Counted from the first letter of the stretch, positions 49,823 to 59,730 are shown. The stretch is 64,000 bases of DNA from Rugamonas sp. A1-17 (GCA_025548565.1 JAJLPB010000004.1:248001-312000), one strand, 5' to 3'. The notes: a model not told the origin generated them from the sequence alone. Numbers and translations: made by a program.

Positions 49823-50965
49823 ATGTTCAATCGCCGTTTACGAGTACTGGCCAGCCTGGGTGCGCTGAGCATCCTGCCCGCCATCGCCGCCCCGGCGGCG
49901 CCCATCGCCAAATTCGCTCCGGTGCCCGTGGTATCGATCTTCCGCCCGCTGCAGGCCAACGGCTCGGCCGACGACGCGCTGGCCAGCGGCCGCGTGGTCC
50001 CCGGCAGTTATGCGATGGCGCCCAAGGCCAGCAAGCATTGGCGCATCGCCTTCCTGTTCCCGCATTTGAAAGATCCGTACTGGGTTGGTTGCAGCTATGG
50101 CGTCATCAGCGAAGCGCGCCGGCTCGGGGTCGCGGTCGACATCCTGCCGGCCGCCGGCTACGACGACCTCAAAGGCCAACTGCGCCAGATGGACGCCGCC
50201 ATCGCCGCAAAGTACGACGCCATCGTCATCTCCCCGATCGGCATGACCGCCAATAACAGCTCGATCGCCAAGGCGCGCGCCGCCGGCATACCGGTGTTCG
50301 AGCTGGCCAACGACAGCCGCAGCGACGACCTGACCATCAAGGTCACGACCTCGCTGCGCAACATGGGCGTGGAAGCGACGCGCTGGATTGCGCGCGACGC
50401 CCAGCAGCGTGGCCTGAAGTCGGTCAATATCGCGCTGCTGCCCGGCCCCTTGGGCGCGGGCTGGGTCAAGGGTGAAGTCGACGGCACCCGCATCGCTGCG
50501 CAGGAAGCGGCCATCCCGGTCAACATCATCGACATCCGCTACGGCGACAGCGACCGCCAGATCCAATCGCAGCTGGCGACGCAGCTGCTGGCCAAGCACG
50601 GCGCCAAACTCGACTACCTGCTCGGCTGCACCGGCTGCGCGCCGGCCGCGATCCAGCCGATCAAGGCGGCAGGCTTGAAAGGCAAGCTGCGCGTGGTGGC
50701 CTTCGACCTGACCGACGAAATCGCCCACATGATACGCAGCGGCGACATCTACGCCGCCGCCGACACCAAAGGCGTGAGCCAGGCGCGGGTGGCCATCAAC
50801 GCCGCCGTCAACCTGCTGGAGGGGCGCGGCAAGAACCTGCCGCACACCATCCTGATCAACCTGGGACTGGTCGACCAGCAGAACTTCAGCAGCTATCCTT
50901 TCGATACCTCGATCGCGCCGGAAGGCTACAAGGCCGAGCTGTCCTACGACCCGGCCAAGAACTGA
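49823..50965 (+). CDS. torT: TorT-like periplasmic binding protein
   Basis: A 380-residue periplasmic protein with signal peptide (about 1-25). The ribose-binding-type fold shows HWRIAFLFPHLKDPYWVGCSYG near residues 71-92, which is the TorT signature, then the LPAAGYDDLKGQLRQMDAAI and GCTGCAPAAIQ segments. In E. coli TorT binds TMAO and presents it to the kinase TorS. No torS, torR or torCAD is in the window, so this may be an orphan or may serve a distant kinase. Ligand is inferred only. Confidence 0.82.
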   Translation: MFNRRLRVLASLGALSILPAIAAPAAPIAKFAPVPVVSIFRPLQANGSADDALASGRVVPGSYAMAPKASKHWRIAFLFPHLKDPYWVGCSYGVISEARRLGVAVDILPAAGYDDLKGQLRQMDAAIAAKYDAIVISPIGMTANNSSIAKARAAGIPVFELANDSRSDDLTIKVTTSLRNMGVEATRWIARDAQQRGLKSVNIALLPGPLGAGWVKGEVDGTRIAAQEAAIPVNIIDIRYGDSDRQIQSQLATQLLAKHGAKLDYLLGCTGCAPAAIQPIKAAGLKGKLRVVAFDLTDEIAHMIRSGDIYAAADTKGVSQARVAINAAVNLLEGRGKNLPHTILINLGLVDQQNFSSYPFDTSIAPEGYKAELSYDPAKN

Positions 50966-53900
50966 TCAGGCCTGGCGCTTCAGTTCCACCACTTTGGCGG
51001 CGCGGAAGCGTGCCGCCAGTTCGGTCCATTGCGCATCGGCCTTGTCCAGCGCCGCCAGCTTCACGTGGCCGTAGCCGCGCACCTGGTCCGGCAACTGCGC
51101 CAGCTTCAGCGCCGCTTCCTTGTTGTCGGCCCGCAGGCCGGACGCCAGTTCGTCAGCGAAGGCCAGGTAGCGGTCGCGCAGCGCGCGCTCGCGCTTGCGT
51201 TCCTGCGTGTAGCCGAAAACATCGAGCGGCGTGCCGCGCAGGGACTTGAGCCGGGCCAGCGCGCCAAAGGCCGGCATCATCCAGGCGCCGAAGGTCATCT
51301 TGGCCGGCACGTCGGAACCGGGCTTGCGGCGGGCCAGCAGCGGCGGCGCCAGGTGGAAGGCCAGCTTGTAGTCGCCGTCGAACTGCGCGGCGATCTGCGC
51401 GCGGAAGGCGGGATCGGCATGCAGCCGCGCCACCTCGTACTCGTCCTTGTAGGCCATCACCTTGAACAGGTTGCGCGCCACGGCCTTGCTCAACTGCTTG
51501 CGCGAGCCACTGCCTTCCAGCGCGATCTCGCGCAGTTCGACGGCCGTCACCGCATCGAAGTAGCGGCGCGCGTAGGCGGCGTTCTGGTACTTGGTCAGCC
51601 AGTCGACGCGGAAGGCCACGGTTTCGGCCAGCGACTTCGGCGCGGCGAACTGGATCACCTGCGACGGCTGCGCCAGACGGTCCAGTGCCGCGCGGTCGGC
51701 GGCGGCCAGGCGGCCCAGCATGAAGGCGCGCTTGTTCATGTCGATGGCGACAGCGTTCAATTCGATCGCCCGCATCAACGCCTCCAGCCCGACCGGCACC
51801 AGCCCCAGTTGCCACGCATAGCCCATCAACAGGATATTGCCGCCGATAGGATCGCCGAGGAAGCGCGCCGCCGTCTCCTGCGCGTCGAGCTGCGACAGGT
51901 TCTCAGCACCGGCCGACGCGGCCAGCTTCTCCAGCAGGCCGGCCTTGTTGATGGAGGCGTCGCGCTCGCGGGTGAATTCGGCGGTCGGGATTTCGCGCTC
52001 GTTGGCCACCACCCTGGTGTGCCCGTGGCGCATGACGGACAGGCTGTCCGGCATCGCGGCCACCACCAGGTCGCAGGCGAACACCGCGTCGGCCTGGCGC
52101 AGGTCGATGCGCACCTGGTTCAGGCGCGACGGCGACGACGCCACGCGCACATGCGACAGCACCGCGCCGCCCTTCTGTGCAAAGCCCATGAAGTCCAGCG
52201 TGGAAGCGCCCTTGCCTTCCAGGTGGGCGGCCATCGAGATCAGCGCGCCGACCGTGACGATGCCGGTGCCGCCGACGCCAGCCACCAATATCTCGAACGG
52301 CTTGGCCAGCGCGTGGCGGGCCGGCTGCGGATAGGCGGCCAGCGCCTGCTCAAGGTCGGCCAGCGACAGCTTCACGCTTTCCGGCTTGCGTAGCGCGCCG
52401 CCCAGCACCGAGACGAAGCTCGGGCAGAAGCCCTCGACGCAGGAGTAGTCCTTGTTGCAGGACGATTGCTCGATCTGGCGCTTGCGGCCCAGCTCCGTCT
52501 CCAGCGGCAGGATGGACAGGCAGTTCGACTGCACGCCGCAATCGCCGCAGCCTTCGCACACGGCGGGATTGACCACCATGCGCCGTGCCGGATCGGGAAA
52601 CACGACTTTACCCGGCTTGTTCTTCTTGCGGCGGCGGCGCTTCTCGGCGGCGCAGGTCTGGTCGTACACCAGCACCGTCACGCCGGCGATCTCGCGCAGC
52701 ATGCGCTGCATGGCATCGAGTTCGCTGCGGTGGTGCACGGTCACGCCTTCCGGCAGCGTCACGCCCTGGTAGTTTTCCGGCGCATCGGTCACCACCACGA
52801 CTTTCTTCGCGCCCTCGCTGCACACCTGCTGCACAATCTGCGGCACCGACAGGCTGCCGTCCACCGGCTGGCCGCCGGTCATGGCCACCGCATCGTTGTA
52901 CAGGATCTTGTAGGTGATGTTGGTGCGCGCCGCGATGGCCTGCCGTATCGCCAGCGATCCCGAATGGTAGAAGGTGCCGTCGCCCAGGTTCTGGAACACG
53001 TGCGGCTCGCCGACGAAGCGCGAGGAGCCGACCCAGCTCACGCCCTCTCCGCCCATCTGCGACAGGTAATTCGTGTCGCGCTTCATCCACGTCGCCATGA
53101 AGTGGCAGCCGATGCCGGCCAGCGCGCGGCTGCCTTCCGGCACGCGGGTCGAGGTGTTGTGCGGACAGCCGGAGCAAAAATACGGCGTGCGCTTGACGCC
53201 GTCGGCGCCGTTCGACAGCAGTTCGGCGGCGCAGAAGTCCGGCAGCATGCGCGCCAGGTCCAGCTGCGGGAAATGCGGCGCCAGCCACCGCACCAGCGCC
53301 GGCGCGATGCGCGACGGCCGCAGCTCGCCCAGCGCCGACAGCAACGCGTCGCCATGGCGGTCGGTCTTGCCGATGACGATGGGGCGCTGCTCATGCGGCA
53401 GGTTGTAGAACAGGTTCTTGACCTGCTGTTCGATGACCGCGCCCTTCTCCTCGACCACCAGGATCTCGGCCAGTCCCTCGGCGAACGCCGACAAGCGCGT
53501 GCGCTCCAGCGGATAGGTCAGGCCAGGTTTGTACAGGCGCACGCCCAGCTGCTCCAGCCGTTCGAGCGGCAGCTGCATGCGCTCCAGCGCCTCCAGCAAA
53601 TCGAGGTAGGCCTTGCCGGCGCTGATGATGCCGATGGTGGCGCGCGGCGCCGGCACCACCAGCTTGTCGATGGAGTTGGCGCGGGCGAAGGCCTGCACCG
53701 CCTCCAGCTTGGCGGCGGCGCGCTGCTCCAGCGCGAGGCCCGGCAGGTCCGGCCAGCGGTTGTGCAGGCCGTCCGGCGGCACCGTGTAATCGGCCGGCTC
53801 GACGTACCGCGGCAGCGGCGGCAGCTCGACCACCGCGCCGCCCTCCACGGTTTCAGAGATAGCCTTGAAACCGCTCCAAGCGCCCGAGTAGCGCGACATC

Positions 53901-54493
53901 GCCCAGCCGTACAGGCCGAACTCCATGTACTCCTGGATGTTGGCCGGATTAATCACCGGCATGCCCCAGGCGATCAGCGCCTGCTCGCTCTGGTGCGGCA
54001 TCGACGACGACACGCAACCGTGGTCGTCGCCCAGGATCACCAGCACGCCGCCATGCGGCGAGGAGCCGTAGACGTGGCCGTGCTTGAGCGCGTCGCCGGC
54101 GCGGTCCACGCCCGGCCCTTTGCCGTACCACATGGCGAACACGCCGTCGACCTTGCGGGTCGGATCGGCCTCCACCTGCTGCGAGCCCATGACGGCGGTC
54201 GCACCCAGTTCCTCGTTGATCGCAGGGAGAAATTCGATGTGGTGGCTTTGCAGCAGGTCCTTGGCGCGCCACAGTTCCTGGTCCACGGCGCCCAGCGGCG
54301 AGCCGCGGTAGCCGCTGACGAAACCGGCGGTGTTGAGTCGACGCGCTTCGTCGCTGAGCTTCTGCATGCACAGCAGGCGCACCAGCGCCTGGGTGCCGGT
54401 CAGGAACACGCGGCCTTCGGCGCGGGTCAGGTTGTCGTCCAGCGCGTAGTGCGGATCGGCCAGGAATGGCACGGGAATGGTCAAGGTATTCAT
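50966..54493 (-). CDS. Fused indolepyruvate ferredoxin oxidoreductase (IorA-IorB type)
   Basis: A 1175-residue enzyme. I chose ATG 54493 before LTIPVPFLADPHYALDDN; the longer frame upstream runs opposite the Lrp gene. Order: PP/pyrimidine TPP-binding domains, a domain with CSGCPHNTST and GIGCHFMATW, and a TPP core. An iron-sulfur segment with CEGCGDCGVQSNC near 644-656 and CNKDYSCVEGFCPSF follows. A C-terminal gamma domain (GVGGTGIVTVGALISMAA) comes next, then the Rossmann-like tail. It oxidises aryl- or branched 2-oxoacids from amino-acid breakdown to acyl-CoA, reducing ferredoxin. It is divergent from an Lrp-type regulator. Confidence 0.93.
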   Translation of the reverse strand: MNTLTIPVPFLADPHYALDDNLTRAEGRVFLTGTQALVRLLCMQKLSDEARRLNTAGFVSGYRGSPLGAVDQELWRAKDLLQSHHIEFLPAINEELGATAVMGSQQVEADPTRKVDGVFAMWYGKGPGVDRAGDALKHGHVYGSSPHGGVLVILGDDHGCVSSSMPHQSEQALIAWGMPVINPANIQEYMEFGLYGWAMSRYSGAWSGFKAISETVEGGAVVELPPLPRYVEPADYTVPPDGLHNRWPDLPGLALEQRAAAKLEAVQAFARANSIDKLVVPAPRATIGIISAGKAYLDLLEALERMQLPLERLEQLGVRLYKPGLTYPLERTRLSAFAEGLAEILVVEEKGAVIEQQVKNLFYNLPHEQRPIVIGKTDRHGDALLSALGELRPSRIAPALVRWLAPHFPQLDLARMLPDFCAAELLSNGADGVKRTPYFCSGCPHNTSTRVPEGSRALAGIGCHFMATWMKRDTNYLSQMGGEGVSWVGSSRFVGEPHVFQNLGDGTFYHSGSLAIRQAIAARTNITYKILYNDAVAMTGGQPVDGSLSVPQIVQQVCSEGAKKVVVVTDAPENYQGVTLPEGVTVHHRSELDAMQRMLREIAGVTVLVYDQTCAAEKRRRRKKNKPGKVVFPDPARRMVVNPAVCEGCGDCGVQSNCLSILPLETELGRKRQIEQSSCNKDYSCVEGFCPSFVSVLGGALRKPESVKLSLADLEQALAAYPQPARHALAKPFEILVAGVGGTGIVTVGALISMAAHLEGKGASTLDFMGFAQKGGAVLSHVRVASSPSRLNQVRIDLRQADAVFACDLVVAAMPDSLSVMRHGHTRVVANEREIPTAEFTRERDASINKAGLLEKLAASAGAENLSQLDAQETAARFLGDPIGGNILLMGYAWQLGLVPVGLEALMRAIELNAVAIDMNKRAFMLGRLAAADRAALDRLAQPSQVIQFAAPKSLAETVAFRVDWLTKYQNAAYARRYFDAVTAVELREIALEGSGSRKQLSKAVARNLFKVMAYKDEYEVARLHADPAFRAQIAAQFDGDYKLAFHLAPPLLARRKPGSDVPAKMTFGAWMMPAFGALARLKSLRGTPLDVFGYTQERKRERALRDRYLAFADELASGLRADNKEAALKLAQLPDQVRGYGHVKLAALDKADAQWTELAARFRAAKVVELKRQA

Positions 54494-54588
54494 GGTCTCG
54501 TTATGTTTTTTTGATGAGACAGGATATGCCGCGACTATGGAAAAATTATTTCTATCTTTGCCGCGTGCGGGGCTAGAATGGCGAGAAT

Positions 54589-54598
54589 ATTTCGAAAT
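54589..54598. promoter_or_regulatory. AT-rich palindrome in the Lrp/indolepyruvate oxidoreductase gap
   Basis: ATTTCGAAAT is a perfect 10-bp palindrome, 13-22 bases before the Lrp start. Lrp-family sites are AT-rich palindromes of this kind, and its place would allow autorepression. The whole 117-base gap is AT-rich compared with its surroundings. Confidence 0.35.
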
Positions 54599-54610
54599 TT
54601 GACCTGAAAC

Positions 54611-55078
54611 ATGAAAAATACTTCTATCGACCCCGCCTCGGTGAAAATCCTCGCGGAACTGCAAAAAAACGGCAGGATTTCGTCGAACGAGCTGGCGGAG
54701 AAGATCGGCATGTCGGCCAGCCCGTGCTGGCGCCGGCAGAAGGAATTGGAGGACAACGGCTACATCGTCCGCTACACCGCGCTGGTGGACCGGCGCAAAC
54801 TGGGGCTGTCCGTGGTGTGCCTGCTGCACATCTCGCTGGCGCGGCACGAGGAAGGCGTGGTCGAACAGTTCGAGGCCTCCATGCGCTTGCGCCCGGAGGT
54901 GGTGGAATGCTACGAGACCACCGGCAGCTCGGACTACATGGTCAAGGTGGTGGTGGCCGATATGGATGCCTACCACGACTTCCTGCACAACGTGCTGGTC
55001 AAACTGAACGGCGTGGCGCAGGTCAACACCAGCGTGGCGCTGCGCGAAGTGAAGTACGAGACGGCGTTGCCCTTGTAG
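54611..55078 (+). CDS. Lrp/AsnC-family transcription regulator
   Basis: A 155-residue regulator. The helix-turn-helix (about 20-45, RISSNELAEKIGMSASPCWRR) and the RAM ligand domain (about 70-145, with VVECYETTGSSDYMVKVVVAD) are complete. It is divergent from the indolepyruvate oxidoreductase gene and most likely controls it in response to an amino acid, as BkdR does for branched 2-oxoacid oxidation. Its stop is eight bases from the convergent permease gene. Confidence 0.94.
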   Translation: MKNTSIDPASVKILAELQKNGRISSNELAEKIGMSASPCWRRQKELEDNGYIVRYTALVDRRKLGLSVVCLLHISLARHEEGVVEQFEASMRLRPEVVECYETTGSSDYMVKVVVADMDAYHDFLHNVLVKLNGVAQVNTSVALREVKYETALPL

Positions 55079-55086
55079 GCCCGCCG

Positions 55087-56289
55087 TTATTCGTGGCGCA
55101 GCGCCTCGATCGGATCCATGCGCGCGGCGCGGCGCGCCGGCACGTAGCCGAACACCACGCCGATCCCGGCAGAGAACAGGAAGGACAGCAGGTTCACGCC
55201 GGGATTGAACAAATACGGCAGCTGCAGGCCGCGCGCCATCAGCACCGTCGCCAGCGCCGCCAGCAGCACGCCGGCCAGGCCGCCCAATGCGGCCAGCACC
55301 ATGGCCTCGATCAGGAACTGCAGCAGCACGTCGCGCTCCTGCGCACCGATGGCCAGCCGCAGGCCGATCTCGCGCGTGCGCTCGGTCACGCTCACCAGCA
55401 TGATGTTCATGATGCCGATGCCGCCCACCAGCAGGCTGACCGCCGCCACCGCCGCCAGCAGCGTTGTCATCACGCGGGTGGCGCCGGACATCGTCTCGGC
55501 CAGCTGACGCGTGTCAAGGATGTTGAAGTTGTCCTCCTCGGCCGCGCCCAGCTTGCGGCGCTCGCGCAGCAGCAGCCGCAGGCGCGCTTGCAGCGCGGTG
55601 GCGTCGCTGCCCTCCTGCATGGAGATCAGCAGCGTGTTCACGCGCTGGTTGCCGGTCACGCGGCGCTGCAGCGTGTGCAGCGGCAGCAGCACCACGTCGT
55701 CCTGGTCGTTGCCCATCGCGCCCTGCCCCTTGGGCGCCAGCAGCGCCACGATCACGCAGGAAAACTGCTTGATGCGCAGCCGCTCGCCCAGCGGATCGCG
55801 GCGGCCGAACAGCGAGCGCGCCACCGTCGCGCCCAGGGCGCAGACGGCGCCGCCGGCGCGCTGTTCGCCGTCGTCGAACTGGCGGCCGGCGCCCAGCGTC
55901 CAGTTGGCGGCGGTGATCCATTCGGCGCTGCCGCCGGTGACGGTGGTGGTCCAGTTGCGGCCATTGGCCACCACGGTGGCGCCGCTGCGCGCCTCGGCGG
56001 CCACCGCGCGGATGCCGCCGATCTGCAACGCGATGGCCTCGGCGTCGGCTTCCTTGAAGGCCGGCGCGCCGGAGCCGCCCTGCCCCATGCGCTGGCCGGT
56101 GCGCACCATCAGCAGGTTGCTGCCCAGGCTCGCGATCTGGTCATGCACCGCCTGGGTCGCGCCGTTGCCCAGCGTGACCATGGCGATCACCGCGCCCACG
56201 CCGATCACGATGCCCAGCATCGTCAGGAAGGAGCGCAGCAGGTTGCGCCGGATCGAGCGTAGCGCCAGCAGGATGGTGTTGAGCAGCAT
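55087..56289 (-). CDS. MacB-type ABC transporter permease
   Basis: A 400-residue FtsX/MacB-fold permease. Helix 1 (about 17-42, TMLGIVIGVGAVIAMVTLGNGA) is followed by a periplasmic MacB domain (about 50-270) and three C-terminal helices with GGIGIMNIMLVSVTERTREIGLRLAIGA, the conserved coupling region. In E. coli MacB the ATPase is fused; here it is a separate gene whose stop shares a base with this ATG. It forms a tripartite pump with the adaptor and outer-membrane proteins encoded upstream. Confidence 0.94.
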   Translation of the reverse strand: MLLNTILLALRSIRRNLLRSFLTMLGIVIGVGAVIAMVTLGNGATQAVHDQIASLGSNLLMVRTGQRMGQGGSGAPAFKEADAEAIALQIGGIRAVAAEARSGATVVANGRNWTTTVTGGSAEWITAANWTLGAGRQFDDGEQRAGGAVCALGATVARSLFGRRDPLGERLRIKQFSCVIVALLAPKGQGAMGNDQDDVVLLPLHTLQRRVTGNQRVNTLLISMQEGSDATALQARLRLLLRERRKLGAAEEDNFNILDTRQLAETMSGATRVMTTLLAAVAAVSLLVGGIGIMNIMLVSVTERTREIGLRLAIGAQERDVLLQFLIEAMVLAALGGLAGVLLAALATVLMARGLQLPYLFNPGVNLLSFLFSAGIGVVFGYVPARRAARMDPIEALRHE

Positions 56290-57005
56290 TAGCCCACCTC
56301 CAGCGCGGCCGGATTCTGTTCGTCGCTCTCGATGCGGCCATCGCGGAAGCGCACGATGCGCTGCGCGTACAGGGCCATGTCCGGCTCGTGGGTGACCATC
56401 ACCACCGTGATGCCCTGCTCGCGGTTCAGGCGCGCCAGCAGCTCCATTATCTCGGCGCTGCGCTGGCTATCGAGATTGCCGGTCGGTTCGTCGGCCAGCA
56501 GCAGCGACGGCGCGCTGACAATGGCGCGCGCGATGGCGACCCGCTGCTGCTGGCCGCCAGACAGTTCGGCCGGCGTGTGCTGCTCCCAGCCTTCCAGTCC
56601 GACCGCGGCCAACGCCTGCGCGGCCAACGCGTGGCGGCGGGCCGCGCCCTCGCCGCGGTACAGCAGCGGCAATTCCACGTTCTCCTGCGCCGAGGTGCGC
56701 GCCAGCAGGTTAAAGCCCTGGAACACGAAGCCCAGGTAGCGCCGGCGCAGGCGCGCCCGCTGGTCGCGGCTGGCGGCGCCGACGTCGATTTGGTGGAACA
56801 GATATTGGCCGGCGCTGGGCGTGTCGAGGCAGCCGAGGATGTTCATGGCGGTCGACTTGCCCGAGCCGCTGGGCCCCATGATCGCGACGAACTCGCCCTG
56901 CGCGATATCGAGGTTGACCCGGTCCAGCGCCATCAGCGCGGTGCCGCCCGCGCCGTAGCGCTTGCAGACGTCGCGCAGCCGTATCAGCGGGACGGTGTCG
57001 TTCAC
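56289..57005 (-). CDS. ABC transporter ATP-binding protein (MacB-type)
   Basis: A 238-residue ATPase. It starts at GTG 57005, which overlaps the adaptor stop (GTGA); longer in-frame sequence lies inside the adaptor gene in another frame. Walker A is GPSGSGKST, signature LSGGQQQR, Walker B LLLADEPTGNLD and switch His in VTHEPD. It belongs to the LolD/MacB group. Its stop overlaps the permease start (TAATG), so adaptor, ATPase and permease are translated in a coupled series. Confidence 0.95.
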   Translation of the reverse strand: MNDTVPLIRLRDVCKRYGAGGTALMALDRVNLDIAQGEFVAIMGPSGSGKSTAMNILGCLDTPSAGQYLFHQIDVGAASRDQRARLRRRYLGFVFQGFNLLARTSAQENVELPLLYRGEGAARRHALAAQALAAVGLEGWEQHTPAELSGGQQQRVAIARAIVSAPSLLLADEPTGNLDSQRSAEIMELLARLNREQGITVVMVTHEPDMALYAQRIVRFRDGRIESDEQNPAALEVG

Positions 57006-58297
57006 GGCGCCGCCGCGCGCTGGTCGGTGATGACCCGAACGCCCGCATCCAGCCCGGCGCCGCTCACCTCCGTGTAGCGGCCGTCGCTGATGCCCAGCGT
57101 GACACTGAGCTCCTGCGGCCGCCCATCGCGCAGCACCCACAGCGAGCGGCGCACGGCGGCTGCCACGCCGGCCTGGCGCGGCGCCCGCGCCGGCAGGCGT
57201 GGCATCAGGCGCGACACCAGCCCGCCCGATGCCGCCGCGCCGGTGTCGCCCGGCGTGAAGCGCAGCGCGCTGTTCGGGATCAGCAGCACATTGTCATGCT
57301 GCGCCGCGCGAATCACGGCGGTGGCGGTCATGCCGGGCCGCAGGCTCAAGTCGGCGTTGTCGACGTCCAGGTAAGCCACGTAGGTCACCACGTTTTCGGT
57401 GATGGTGGAGCCGTATGAGACGCGGGTCACAGTGGCGGGATAGCTGCGGTCGGCGTAGGCGCTGACGGTGAAGCCGGCCTGCTGGCCCGCCTGCATCGCG
57501 CCGACGTCGGCCTCGTCGACGTTGACCAGCAGGCGCAGGTGATGCAGGTCCTCGGCCAGCGCGAACAGCGTCACCGCCTGCAGCGAGGCGGCCACCGCGT
57601 TGCCGGGATCGACGCTGCGGCTCAGCACCACGCCGTCGATGGGCGAGCGAATCGACGCGCGCGCCAGGTTGGTGCTGTCGGTCGACAGCGTGGCCTGCGC
57701 GCTGTCGACGTTGGCGACGGCGCTCAGGACGGCCGCTTCGGCGCGGGCCAGCGTCGCGCGGCCGGCGTCGAGTTCCGCCCGCGACGGCACTTTGCCGCCG
57801 GACAGCCTGGCCACGTCCTCCAGCCGTCCCAGCGCGCTGCGCGCCTCGGCCAGGCTGGCCTGGTTCTGCGCCAGCGCGGCCCGGGCGGCGGCCAGCGCGG
57901 CGCGCGAACGCACGATCTGGTCCCGCAGCTTGGCCGTGTCGAGCTCCACCAGCACCTGGCCGGCGTGGACCTGGTCGTTGACATCGACCAGCACGCGCGC
58001 CACGGTGCCGGACAGCTCGCTGCCGATATTGACCGCGCGGGTCGGCTGCAAGGTGCCGTTGGCGGTGACGCTGAGCGTGACGCTGCCGCGCTTGACCGGC
58101 ACCGTCACATAGCCGGGTGCGCGCGCCGCCTGGCGCTGCGCCTGCCACGCATACAAGCCGGCGCCGGCCGCAAGCAACGCCAGCACGCCGGCCCAGAATG
58201 CGGCGCGGCGCCACCACGGATGCCGGACCGGTTCCGCCAGTTCGCCCTGCGGCGTGGATGCGGCGGGCCGGGGCGCCTGCGCCAATGGTTGGTTCAT
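57002..58297 (-). CDS. MacA-type periplasmic adaptor
   Basis: A 431-residue membrane-fusion protein. An N-terminal membrane helix (about 31-50) is followed by the lipoyl half-motif VKRGSVTLSVTANGTLQPTR. A long alpha-helical hairpin (about 110-200, rich in Ala/Arg/Glu) comes next. The second lipoyl segment and a beta-barrel with VTRVSYGSTITENVVTYVAYLDVDN complete it. It bridges the ABC permease and the outer-membrane channel. Its ATG overlaps the channel-gene stop by four bases. Confidence 0.94.
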   Translation of the reverse strand: MNQPLAQAPRPAASTPQGELAEPVRHPWWRRAAFWAGVLALLAAGAGLYAWQAQRQAARAPGYVTVPVKRGSVTLSVTANGTLQPTRAVNIGSELSGTVARVLVDVNDQVHAGQVLVELDTAKLRDQIVRSRAALAAARAALAQNQASLAEARSALGRLEDVARLSGGKVPSRAELDAGRATLARAEAAVLSAVANVDSAQATLSTDSTNLARASIRSPIDGVVLSRSVDPGNAVAASLQAVTLFALAEDLHHLRLLVNVDEADVGAMQAGQQAGFTVSAYADRSYPATVTRVSYGSTITENVVTYVAYLDVDNADLSLRPGMTATAVIRAAQHDNVLLIPNSALRFTPGDTGAAASGGLVSRLMPRLPARAPRQAGVAAAVRRSLWVLRDGRPQELSVTLGISDGRYTEVSGAGLDAGVRVITDQRAAAP

Positions 58298-59730
58298 GGT
58301 GCGCGTCCTTGTTTGGTTGCGGCGCCTTCGCCGTCGGGTTGCCAGCCGCCGCCCAGCGCCTTGTATAGCCGTACCAGGTCGCCGCCCAGGTCGGCGCTGG
58401 TGACGGCCACGCCGTCCTGCGATGCATACAGCGCCCGCTGGGTTTCCAGCACCGTCTGGAAGTCGACCAGCCCGCTGGCGTAGCGTTGCCGCGCCAGCAA
58501 CGCGGCGCTCTCGGCGGCTGAGGCGGCCAGGCGCAAATGCTCCAGCCGCGCGCGTTCGCCGGTCAGCGAGGCCAGCGCGTCCTCCACTTCCTGCAGCGCG
58601 CCCAGCACGGTGGACAGATAGCCCGCCTGCGCCTGCGCCAGCGCGCCACGTTGCAAGTCGAGCTGGGCCTGGCTGGCGCCGCCGTCAAGCACATTGCCGG
58701 TCACGCCGGCCAGCAGCGTGCGCAACAGGGTGCCGCCGCTGGAGCCCCAGCCCAGGCCGCTCAATCCCAATGATCCGTCCAGCCGGAACTGCGGATAGCG
58801 GGCGGCGTCGGCCTGCCCCACCCGTGCGCGCGCCGCCTCCAGCTGGAACTCGGCAGCCCGCACGTCGGGACGCTGGCGCAGCGTCGCGGCGGGCAGGCTC
58901 AGCGCCAGTTGCGCGCCATCACCGGGGATGGCCCGCGGCGGTGCCAGCAGCGCATCCAGCGCGGCCGGCGACTCCCCGCACAACACGGCCAGCGCATGGC
59001 CCAGTTGCGCCACGCTGGCTTCCAGCACCGGCAGCTGCGCGGCGGCCTGCTCGGCGGCGGTGATCGCCTGCTGCTGTTCGAGCGAGGTCAACATGCCGGC
59101 CTGGACCCGCCAGTTGGTGATTTCCAGCGTACTCAGCTGATTGGCCAGGTTGTCGCGCGCGATCGCCAGCCGGGCCTGGGCGCCGCGCAGGTCGATGTAG
59201 TCGCGCGCCACCTCGGCCGCGACCGAGACCTGCGTGCCGCCCAGCGTGGCCGCGCTGGCCTGGAGGGCGGCGGCGCTGGCCGCCAGTCCGTAGTGGTTGG
59301 CGCCGAAGATGTCCGGCTCCCAGCGGGCATCGAAGCCCAGGTTGTAGGAATTGGAAACCGCCGAGCCGTCCTGCTTGCTGCGCTGGGCCTGGCCGCTGCC
59401 GCTGACGGTGGCGGCCAGGCCGGCCGCGGCCGCCGCGCGCGTGGCGCGGGCCTGCTGCAGCGCCGCGCGCGCCTGCGCGATGCCGGGATTGGCTTGCAGC
59501 GCCTGCCCCACCAGTTGCTCCAGCAAGGGATCGTTGAAGCGCCGCCACCACGCGGCCAGCGCGGCGGCATCGGCCGGCGCCGCGCCCGCCTTGCCTTGCG
59601 ACCAGTCCGCCGGCGCCTGATATGGCGGCGCCGCCGGCGGCAGGCTGACCGGCCGCAGGTTGGCACAACCGGTCAGCGCGGTCAGCGCCAGCAGCAACGG
59701 GGCGACGGGCGACAGCGGGGAGGTTTTCAT
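58294..59730 (-). CDS. NodT-family outer-membrane efflux lipoprotein
   Basis: A 478-residue TolC-like channel. I chose ATG 59730, with GGAG nine bases upstream; the 12 codons before it have no ribosome site. The lipobox LTGC sits at about residues 18-21, so Cys21 is lipidated. Two TolC repeats with long helices and the NodT signature RWEPDIFGANHYG are present. First gene of a four-gene export operon (channel, adaptor, ATPase, permease). MacAB-like pumps carry macrolides, siderophores, lipopeptides or protoporphyrin; no biosynthetic genes are near to name the cargo. Confidence 0.93.
   Translation of the reverse strand: MKTSPLSPVAPLLLALTALTGCANLRPVSLPPAAPPYQAPADWSQGKAGAAPADAAALAAWWRRFNDPLLEQLVGQALQANPGIAQARAALQQARATRAAAAAGLAATVSGSGQAQRSKQDGSAVSNSYNLGFDARWEPDIFGANHYGLAASAAALQASAATLGGTQVSVAAEVARDYIDLRGAQARLAIARDNLANQLSTLEITNWRVQAGMLTSLEQQQAITAAEQAAAQLPVLEASVAQLGHALAVLCGESPAALDALLAPPRAIPGDGAQLALSLPAATLRQRPDVRAAEFQLEAARARVGQADAARYPQFRLDGSLGLSGLGWGSSGGTLLRTLLAGVTGNVLDGGASQAQLDLQRGALAQAQAGYLSTVLGALQEVEDALASLTGERARLEHLRLAASAAESAALLARQRYASGLVDFQTVLETQRALYASQDGVAVTSADLGGDLVRLYKALGGGWQPDGEGAATKQGRAP

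Noticed and set aside
50966..54988. A longer start for the indolepyruvate oxidoreductase at 54988
   Set aside because: The extra 165 codons lie opposite the Lrp gene and its promoter region and show no family similarity. The enzyme's conserved N-terminus begins right after ATG 54493.
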